From: Voacanga thouarsii
Lineage: Eukaryota > Streptophyta > Magnoliopsida > Gentianales > Apocynaceae
Assembly: GCA_026120185.1 (NCBI GenBank)
Contig: JANUWF010001217.1
Coordinates: 2,960,001 to 3,024,000 of the forward strand
Reading direction: 5' to 3'
DNA: 64,000 nt
Below are positions 55,600 to 64,000 of this stretch, one piece after another. Every line of letters starts with the position of its first letter. Position 1 is the stretch's first letter. A program made the translations under genes and the position numbers. The notes under the pieces were generated by a model. The model made no database searches. It saw only the letters and a program-made list of their open reading frames with translations, and had not been told where the DNA came from.

Positions 55600-58476
55600 T
55601 TAGATCATTATTAAATCTTGAGTTAGGGAACCAGTCAACAGGATTTCTCAAAAATATTAGAGCATATAATTCCATGTTTTCAATGACTTCTATGGGGGCT
55701 AAAGTTGATAACAAATTTAACCATCAATCTGCACCATACATATATAGAATGAATGGTGAAAATTATCATCAAATAGGATCTTTGATTCCTGCCAGGGAAA
55801 CCAATGCTCATTTTTTCTAGCTATATTTTCATGACACCTTACATGAAGTTCAAAATAGACTGAAAACGGTGAATCAAGGAAAGTACAATGAAAATCTCAA
55901 TGAAAACATAACACAGTCTTTGATCTTTATGCTTGATGAACACAATAAATTGGTGAATATTTTTAGAATGGCCAGAGACAGGTACAATTCTTCAAAAATC
56001 TCAAACTTCACCATTAGATTATTCCACAAAAGAACTTTTAATCCCAGGCAATATCATGCTCCCACAGCAAAAGAAATAGCAACATTAATTGTTGGTGATA
56101 TATCTCAAGGAACAAGAGATAGAGACATTGTTTTACAATCTATATCTGGAAGCCTACAAAGAATCAGCCATTTGCACCCTTCTTATATGGTATTACAAGA
56201 TCCATTGTTATTCCCTTATGGGAAGATGGATTTCATCATGAAATACCATATACAAGGAATGAAGGTCGAAGACACACAAAGCACTCATATGTAACTATGA
56301 GAGAATTCTATTCTCACGTTCTACAGCACAGAAAATAAAAAAATACGCTGCTATTCCAGTCTGGAAGGTTACTTCAACAATACATTGTGGATTATTACAC
56401 ATCAATTGAACAATCACGTCTACAATGGATTTCTCAGCACCAAGGAGATCTAAGGATTGAATTGTACAAAACTGTCTATGATGTAATTAAAAAAGGTAAT
56501 AACGATGCAAGCAAATTAGGAAGAAGAACTATCTTACTATCATCTTTTACAGGCATCCCTAAGTACATGGCACAAAACTATTAGGATGCAATAGCTCTTT
56601 GTAGGTGCTTTAGCAATCTAGATCTCTTTGTCACATTTACTGCAAATCCAAACTGGCCAGAAGTCCAAGAGGTATTATCTGAATTACCAGGGTAAAAAAC
56701 AGAAAATAGGCCTAACATTGAAGTCCGATTATTCAAAATGAAATGGAGGACATTATTCAGAATGAAATATTTGGAAAATTAGATGCAAGTATTCTAAATT
56801 TATCAACTACTGTTAAATCTATTATATTATATTCATAGAGTAATCCTTATTCTTATTATTAGCACAAAGTTATAGTTTGGCATCATTTGATATCAACTAT
56901 ACATAATCACTGTCATATTCTCTTTATAATGCAGTTGTATATATAATTGAATTCCAAAAAAGAGGCCTATCACATTCACATGTCATCATTTGGATCAATC
57001 AATGTTCAAAAATACAAAGTTCAGAGCACATTGACAAAGTTATTTCAACTGAAATCCCTGATCAAGTAAGTGGTCTAGAAGGGTATAATGCAGTCACACA
57101 ATTTGTGATGCATGGTCCCTTTGGTGTTGGATATGAAACTTCACCTTGTATAGTAGAATGTAATATTCAACAACATTACTTTACATAGCAGTCAAATTAA
57201 TTCACAATTGCATACACTGACAATAATTCCATCATAAATTTACTATGAATAAATTTTGTAGGACATTGTCCAAAGCATTTTCCCAAGGGATTTCAAAATA
57301 TGACATCAATTGATGAAGGTAGATTCTGTGTATATAGAATAAGAGACACTGGCACATTCATTGAGAAAAATGGCTTTAATTTAGATAATAGATTTGTTAT
57401 TCCATATAATAGATTCCTATTACTCAAATATCAAAGTCATATAAATGTAGAATTCTGTAATAAATCACGGGCAATAAAGTACTTATTCAAATATGTCAAC
57501 AAAAGCCCTGATAGAATTGCTGCAGTTCTTGAGTATAATCTACGGATTGGAGATAGTCTTGAAAATAGAGATGAAATCAAAGAATTTTTAGACCATAGAT
57601 ATACTCAACTTGTGAAGCATGTTGGAGGATTTATGAATTTGATGTCCACTTTAGAACTCTAACTGTTGAAAGACTGTCATTTCACCTTGAAGATGAGCCC
57701 AACATTTTTTTCAAAGATACTTCATCTTTAAGTAACATTGCTCAAAGTGAAGATGTAAAAAGAATAATGTTTACGGAATGGTTTGAGCTCAATAAGAGGG
57801 ACACAAGGCAATAGAATTGACTTATGTACAAATTCTTGAAAAATATACTTGGAAAAAGCTGAAAAAATTTGGAAAAAAAGAAAAGGGCCTAAAAGTGTAG
57901 GACGGATAACATTTGTACTCCAACATCTAGAGAAAGGTATTACCTAAGGATGTTACTAAATCATGTTGTAGGTGCAATTACTTTTGAAGAAATCTATTTG
58001 TACAATGGTTATATCTATGACACATTTAAATTAGAATGCTATGCAAGAGGACTTTTACAAGAAGATCGTGAATGGCATGAAACTATGGAAGAGGCTTCTC
58101 ACCAGGCTATTGCTAATCAACTTAGAGATTTATTTGTCACAATTTTTTTGTTTTGCACTGTAGCTGATGTACAAAACTTCTGGGAATCAAACTGGCCAAG
58201 ATGAGAGATGATATTCAGTTACAACAAAGGAAAATCATAAGATGCCCTCAACTAATTCTCTCTGAAGAACAAATGAAAAACTACACGTTAAAAGAACTAA
58301 AAATAATTGTCATGAGACATGGAAGATCTTTGGAGGAAATAGATGGGATGCCATCGCCAGATAAACAGCTCTTAAAAGACCTTCAAAGCAATTGCATTAG
58401 GGATAAAATAATGTATGATAAAGATGAACTAAGACAAGAGCATGACAATATGGTTCAAAGTCTAAACTACAATTAG
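55600..58476 (+). pseudogene. Helitron Rep (HUH endonuclease) region, broken
   Basis: The Helitron-like N-terminal domain shows FLKNIRAYNSMFSMTSMGAK (about 55645) and GENYHQIGSLIPARET, then SHLHPSYMVLQDPLLFPYGK (about 56165). The HUH pair is seen as HSH at 56973-56981 in FQKRGLSHSHVIIWI. The catalytic two-Tyr block reads AIKYLFKYVNKSPDRI (about 57470-57517). Probable introns precede 56935 and 57262. Stops are found at about 55818, 56292, 56582 and 57660, with frame changes. The domain nicks and joins DNA ends in rolling-circle transposition; the catalytic residues survive although the frame does not. Confidence 0.9.
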
Positions 58477-60138
58477 CAAAAAGTATATGAAACTATCATA
58501 AGCACTGTTGAAAATAATAACAGCAAGCTCTTTTTCTTATATGGATATGGAGGAACTAGAAAAACATTTGTATATTTAAAAGCATTATCAACAAACTCAG
58601 ATCTAAGGAAAAATTATTTCAGCTATTGCTTTTTCAGGTCAGAGAATAATGCAATCAACATTATTCTTAGCTAACAATGTAACTTGACAATTATCTAAAG
58701 ACATTTATATGAATAGGTATTGCGTCCTTGCTTCTGCCATGAGGAGGAACACCACACAGCAGATTCAAAATTCTTTTAATCACTAATGATGAAACAACTT
58801 GCTGCATAAAACCAAACACTCAACTTGCTGAACTAATTCAGAGAGCAGCTTTTATTATCTGGGATGAGGCTCTAATGAATTCAAGATACTCAATTTACTT
58901 AAAATGTCCATTTTACATTGTCTTTACCTAAACACTTTTACTACCTTCTCAACTTAATGTCAATGATAAATAAATATCATATTCAATTTAGCAAGTTTGA
59001 AAAATAATAATATGTAAAATCATCCATTTCCACAGGTATGTTTTTGAAAACATATTAAGAGGATCAAAAGGATACAATGAAAACAAGGCATTTGGAGGTA
59101 AAACTGTTCTTTTGGGAGGAGACTTCCAACAAATTTTACTGGTCATTCCTAAAGGTCAGCGAGCCGACATTATACACTCATCACTGAATCAATCAACTCT
59201 ATGGAGTCAGTGTGAAATTCTGCTCTTAAGTGAAAATATGAGACTGTAGAATTCAGATAGCATTGAAGAAACAAAAAAGAGAAGAGAATTTACTAATTGG
59301 ATATTACAAATAGGTGATGGCAAAGAAAAGGCTAGAGCCCGTGGAGATGACACAAAGGCAACTTGGATCAAAATCCCAACAAACTTCATTCTTCCAAGAG
59401 GAGAAAATCTAGTGGCAACTATTTTTTAGTCTACATACCTATCATTTGAGCACAAAATGACTGATATAACATATTTGGCTGAAAGAGCTGTACACCAAGA
59501 AATGAGACAGTGCATGAAATCAATGACTATATACTAAACAAAGTCCCTGGAGAAGAGCATGAATACAGTAGTGCAGATAAAATAGACAAGGCATCAAGGA
59601 ATTTAGTGGATGAAGAAATGTTATATCTAACAGAATTCTTAAATAGCCTAAGCTTTCCAAGTATACCAAGTCATATACTGAAGTTCAAGAAAGGGGTTCC
59701 AATAATGCTATTAAGAAACATTAATCCTACCAAAGGAATATGCAATGGAACCAGAATGATTGTTACTCAAATAGGCAAAAGAGTGATAGAGAGGCCCAGA
59801 TTATTTTAGAATCAAACATAAGATCTAAGGTCCAAATTCCTAGAATAGATCTGTTAACAGCGGATACAAGACTTCAATTTGCATTGATAAGAAGACAATT
59901 CCCAGATAGTATTTGCTATGCAATGACCATCAACAAAAGCCAAAGTCAAACATTGTCTAATGTTGGCATTTACCTACCACAGCCAATATTTAGTCATGGA
60001 CAACTGTACGTTGCACTGTCAAGAATGAACCGACCAGAAGGTCTCAAAATATTAATGCTTGAGGAAGATCCAGAGTACACAGATTATACAAAGAACATTA
60101 TGTACAATGAAATATTCTCAGCCATGCAAAAGGTATAG
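58477..60138 (+). pseudogene. Helitron PIF1-type helicase region, broken
   Basis: Walker A reads FLYGYGGTRKTF (about 58535-58570), with Arg replacing the last Gly of GGTGKT, which should disable ATP binding. Walker B is seen in IIWDEALMNS (about 58855). LLGGDFQQILLVIPKGQRAD (about 59115), LLSENMRL, then FKKGVPIMLLRNINPTKGIC, QFALIRRQFPDSICYAMTIN and KSQSQTLSNVGIYLP follow. HGQLYVALSRMNRPEGL ends the domain (about 59995-60045), with a stop at 60136-60138. An intron fits 58895-59036. Several stops and frameshifts separate the blocks. Confidence 0.92.
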
Positions 60139-60249
60139 AATACTTCACTAACCTTTACATAATCCATTCTATCATTACTATTTCAAAAGATTAATTTTCA
60201 TTTATTAGAAATACTTAAATTATGTTTTCTTCATAATGATTTTACAGTG

Positions 60250-60860
60250 ATAGAATAACAAAGGTAACAGCTTCTGGAAAGACAACTTTGATCACTGCAC
60301 AAGAAGTGGGAACCAAAACAAACAAAAGCTACATATTGCTGCTATGAGGAATGTAATAACTATAATTCACTAATCTTCTACATTAGTCTATTTGCATTAC
60401 GATTTATTGCACAATATTTCCTCATTGTATAAAATAAACAAAGTCTTGCGTTCATTATGAAATGAATAATTTACTTCATGAAATTTCATTAATGAAATTG
60501 AAGGTTTACTGTATTAAATGTATTATAGCATAGCTCGTGTTACCAAATCTGTATTGTCAAAGGCATCCAGTTTCCAATTGGTCTTTATGGAAATGAAAAC
60601 ATATAGCTCTTTTGAAAAGAAATAAGTTGTTCTACCAAGGAAATTTAAATAATTTTTTAAAAAAAAATGGGTTTAAGTTTTCCATAACAAACATTACAAA
60701 CAATATAGGAAACACCAATTTAACATATTGACATGTTTTCCTAAATAAAAAATATCTAATTTAAGTAGATAGCTGTTAGATTTGCATTAGAACTATATGT
60801 ATTTACTCTATTTTCTCAAAATTGAAAAGTGGATTGTCCCATAACTTAATCTATTGTACC
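60250..60860. repeat. Direct duplication, copy 1
   Basis: The segment around GCACAAGAAGTGGGAACC (60297) and GATTTGCATTAGAACTATAT (60779) is repeated collinearly at 62320-62880. It follows the helicase end. Confidence 0.85.
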
Positions 60861-61620
60861 ACATAGTAATTGTAGAAACGTAAATGTATAAAATATATAG
60901 GTACATATGTTTACAGAAAGTTGGTTAATGCATATTTTCACATTAACGCAAGTTTAGTATCAATACAGGTTCATTTGAAATTGCACAGATGCAATACTAT
61001 ACATATAAAGTCATACACAATGCACTAGAGATGTTTGAACACACACATACCTACAATTCCAACAAAATCGTCCATCATCTTCAGTATAGAGAGAGAGAGC
61101 CTGACGTAAGGTGAGATTATGAATTAAGAAAATAACTATGATGGAAAAAAGGCTTAATTTTAGACCAAAAGTAAAGATACATAAGGGGAAAGAAATAAAT
61201 TTATTTGAATACAAGTTTGCTCAAAATGACCATCCAAAAAAGAGCACACATAGAGTCGTGCAATTTTTTCCCAAATACAATTTAAAATGGAAATAAATTT
61301 TCAAATGTACGATGGCATCAAATGGAACATTACAAATTGAAGAATATCTACAAACCTAGCATCTTTCGCAAGCAACATCAACTTCTGAGTGGATATGACC
61401 AACAGTTTGGCAAAACCATTTGACAGTCTTTCTAAGAAATAAATTCATACGAATGTATCATGAGAACTTTTATTAGCTGAAACAATACTAATTATAATGA
61501 AAACTCCTAGGTCAATATTACAACCACTTCAATTTCATCTTACTTAAATGGATCACAAAGTATGAGCTACTAAGCAAAGTTGAATTTGATCAAGCAAGAG
61601 CACAGATGATGATAACAACT
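60861..61620. other. AT-rich spacer
   Basis: No gene seen. The minus-strand frame at 61011-61214 has no recognisable features. Confidence 0.4.
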
Positions 61621-62880
61621 ACAACAAATGAGTTATTCCCTACGGCTTTTGCTAAAATAACTATAGACAAAGAATTTTGGGATAAAATATACTTTATTTA
61701 ATCAAGATGAAAAGAAAATTTACATATTTTAGCCTTGATTAATTAAAATTAATCCGTGAATAAATATAATTATTCTTGGATTAATATAGTTGGTCCATTA
61801 TTAAAAATCCATTAAATCCAATGGATTATGAAATTGAACTATTAAAATTGGGATATTGTTAAGGGTTCATTTCACATTAAATCTAATATATTATGGGTTA
61901 AATGGAATTTAGCTAGGCTCGGAAGTTAGACCTTTTAAGAATTTCCTAACCCAAATAAAATGTGGATTAAATGAAATTTGGTTAAAATATAAATTAAGCC
62001 CAAGTCATCTTTAGAGCAAGTCCATTAGGGTTTGTTAGGAGGTATCTTCAAAATCCCACATTGGCTGTTTATGCTAAAATCAAGGGATTTTTTGCCTATA
62101 ATAGAATCTTCCCTCAATGGTTCAAGGCACCCTCAAATCCTCAAGCTTCAATAAACAAGAGGCATCTCAAGTTTCAACAAGAGGATCTTCCCTCAATTTA
62201 GGATTTCTTCGAAGATTTGTAGCCACTTTTCATATTTACGAAATATTTTGTATTTTTTCATATTTTTCTTATCTTATTTGCAAACTTAAAATTTGTCGTC
62301 TACAATAACTTTGACCAGTGCACAAGAAGTGGGAACCAAAACAAGCAAAAGCCAAATACTACTGCTTTGAGGAATGTGATAACTGTAATTCACTGATCTT
62401 TTACATTTGTCTATCCATATTACAATTTATTGGCCAACATTTTCCTCTTTGTACAAATTAGACAAAGTCTTGGACTTCATTATGAAATGAATAATTTACT
62501 TCATCAAATTCTATTAATCAAATTGAATATTTAAACTGTTAAATGCATTATAGTATAATTATTGTTACCAAATTTGTAATGTCAGATGCATTCAGTATTC
62601 AATTAGTCTCTTCATGGCAATGAAAAGATATAACTCTTTTGAAAATAGGTAAGTTGTCTTGCCAAAGAAGTTTTAAAAATGTTTAAAAAATAATTAGTTT
62701 AAATTTTCCGTGACAAACCTTACAATTAGTATAGTATACAGCAAATTAATATATGCACATATTTTTCAAAAATAAATATATCCAATTAAAGTAGAGGGCT
62801 ATTAGATTTACATTAGAACTATATGTATTTACTTCTTGACTCGGAATTGAAAAGTTGAATATTCCATAAGTTAATAAGAG
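61620..62880. repeat. Direct duplication, copy 2, split by a solo LTR
   Basis: Removing 61662-62309 rejoins a stretch that matches copy 1 across GGAAAGACAACTTTGATCAC with several substitutions. The match then runs on to about 62880. Confidence 0.8.
61662..62304 (+). mobile_element. Small solo LTR, 643 bp
   Basis: The perfect 5 bp duplication ATAAC lies at 61657-61661 and 62305-62309. The ends are imperfect inverted repeats, TATAGACAAAGAATTTT and AAAATTTGTCGTCTACA, so the usual TG start has become TA. A CCCACATTGGC box and a CTATAATAG TATA-like box near 62095 fit a retrotransposon promoter. Orientation is taken from these boxes. Confidence 0.75.
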
Positions 62881-63238
62881 ATACTAAAGAAAAACCAATT
62901 ACAATAATCTAACTACCAGAACAATGTGACTAAAGAATATGACCTTTGAATTTTTATCTATTGAAAAATAAATTAAAGCCTTCTAGAATTTTAGAGTTGA
63001 CACGTTGTTAATTTCTAAAAAAATATCACATTTCAAATGCATTTCACATTTACCCAAGATATTTAACATTTCAAATAGTTTTATTTCAAATGATATTCTG
63101 ATGTTCAACACATTTAACATCAGAACTTCAAAAACACATGGTACATGAAGAACGTTATACTGACATATCAAATGACAAAACCAGAGTACCAAAAAAAAAA
63201 AAAAAAACACACACACACATAAAAGACGATTTCTTATT
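62881..63238. other. AT-rich spacer
   Basis: No gene seen. It contains a poly-A run joined to a CA run at about 63189-63218. Confidence 0.4.
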
Positions 63239-63239
63239 A

Positions 63240-63973
63240 ATCATCATAAGGAATGAATCCCTTATTCATACCATTGCAATCAAACCTATTTCTTATGAAT
63301 CTTAAACTTTCTACATAGCCATTCAACTCTTACGGCTACCATAACTCCTACGCATCACATCAATCACCTCTGCTGATACGCCAGTAATTCAGTTAATAAA
63401 AATCTTTTCCTCGTCATAATAGAGCCAAAAGATTCTCCCACCACTTCCTGCCATTTTAAAACTATATTTCCCACTGTATCCTTCAAATAATTGTTGATGA
63501 AGACCTATTTGTCTTTATGACTCTAAAATCATTACAACACCAGGCATATAAAAATTCACAAATGACTCCAATTTCCTTTCAACATCACCAGTAGCAAAAA
63601 AGCACCCATCCGTGACAAGAATGGTCAAAGGCAACTCATTATCTCAATTCTCACAGACAAAACTATGAGACTTAATCCAAGAATTAGCACATAAATGAGC
63701 ATCTGCGTTAATACCAATATATCCTGGTATCACAAATTCAAGGTATTCTCCATTATACACATTAGATGTCTACAATATTAGCCAAATCCTATCAGAACGT
63801 CTATCCGGTATTACAAGATTGACGTTATCACCTTGAAGATCAGGATATGTAAAAATTTTACTCTCATAAATCAAAGGATGAATATCTGGCTTTCCAAACA
63901 ATACATATCTCAATGGTGGAGAATAATAAGATTCCATGGTACAGCAAGAGAAAGCAAACAACGGAGTAAACAA
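63240..63973 (-). pseudogene. Unidentified minus-strand reading-frame relic
   Basis: One frame from ATG 63973 stays protein-like for over 200 codons with only four early stops (at about 63770, 63646, 63523 and 63394). It reads SYYSPPLRYVLFGKPDIHPL, YPDLQGDNVNLVIPDRRSD, EFVIPGYIGINADAHLCANS, LPLTILVTDGCFFATGDVER and GSGGRIFWLYYDEEKIFI. Absence of frame changes suggests fairly recent loss. I recognise no family. It might be a captured host gene fragment or part of another transposon; its 5' side runs towards the window edge. Confidence 0.45.
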
Positions 63974-64000
63974 TGCTATCCATATGTCCCAATAAACAAA

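Larger units (their letters stand above)
50870..60350 (+). mobile_element. Degenerate autonomous-type Helitron
   Basis: An RPA70-like gene and a Rep/helicase gene lie in the same orientation, the standard cargo of plant Helitrons. Introns interrupt both. Neither the 5' TC end nor the 3' hairpin-CTRR end could be fixed by eye, so the limits are approximate. All coding parts contain stops and frame changes. Confidence 0.75.

Noticed and set aside
56973..57517. Possible active Helitron transposase
   Set aside because: Catalytic His and Tyr residues remain, but stops, frame changes and the Walker A change rule out a full-length active product.

Overview
This is 64 kb of AT-rich nuclear DNA from a flowering plant, most likely a eudicot. 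Evidence: plant-type CACTA, Ty1/copia, Ty3/gypsy, RTE-LINE and intron-containing Helitron sequences, long microsatellites, and no operons or bacterial signals. I find no intact host gene, rRNA, tRNA or CRISPR array. The window is a repeat graveyard made of nested transposable elements. It is readable because many insertions still have exact target-site duplications (TSDs).

Layout. 0.4-6.5 kb: two solo LTRs of one copia lineage in opposite orientation (378-2508 minus, TSD ATTGT; 4648-6455 plus, TSD GATAG). 7.1-23.4 kb: a CACTA element (TSD CCT) holding a second, different and complete CACTA (7466-16777, TSD AAT) and, inside its tnpA-like gene, an RTE-type LINE. 23.4-30.8 kb: a large gypsy-type solo LTR (TSD ACTCT), invaded by a copia LTR that is itself split by a further 1.4 kb insertion. 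30.9-36.3 kb: a copia RNase H fragment, a probable LTR, a perfect 172 bp palindrome, a short-period repeat array, and a LARD-like retroelement without recognisable pol. 36.6-40.0 kb: the 3' end of a third CACTA joined to a copia 3' fragment with its LTR. 40.3-50.0 kb: a full-length copia element on the minus strand (9700 bp, TSD ATTTG) with a broken gag-pol. 50.5-50.8 kb: about 77 CATA units. 50.9-60.3 kb: a decayed autonomous-type Helitron with an RPA70-like gene and a Rep/helicase gene. 60.2-62.9 kb: a direct duplication, one copy of which is split by a small solo LTR (TSD ATAAC). 63.2-64 kb: an unidentified decayed reading frame.

Gene relationships. Nothing here forms a functioning pathway. 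The related pairs are tnp2 plus tnpA in each CACTA, gag-PR-IN-RT-RH in the copia element, endonuclease plus reverse transcriptase in the LINE, and RPA plus Rep/helicase in the Helitron. Every large reading frame carries stops, frameshifts or altered catalytic residues, so all look non-autonomous now. The nesting gives a relative order of events.

I did not find a convincing undescribed biological system. The most unusual features are the perfect palindrome, the multi-level nests with exact TSDs, the inverted solo-LTR pair, the very long CATA tract, and two open-frame relics whose family I could not recognise.
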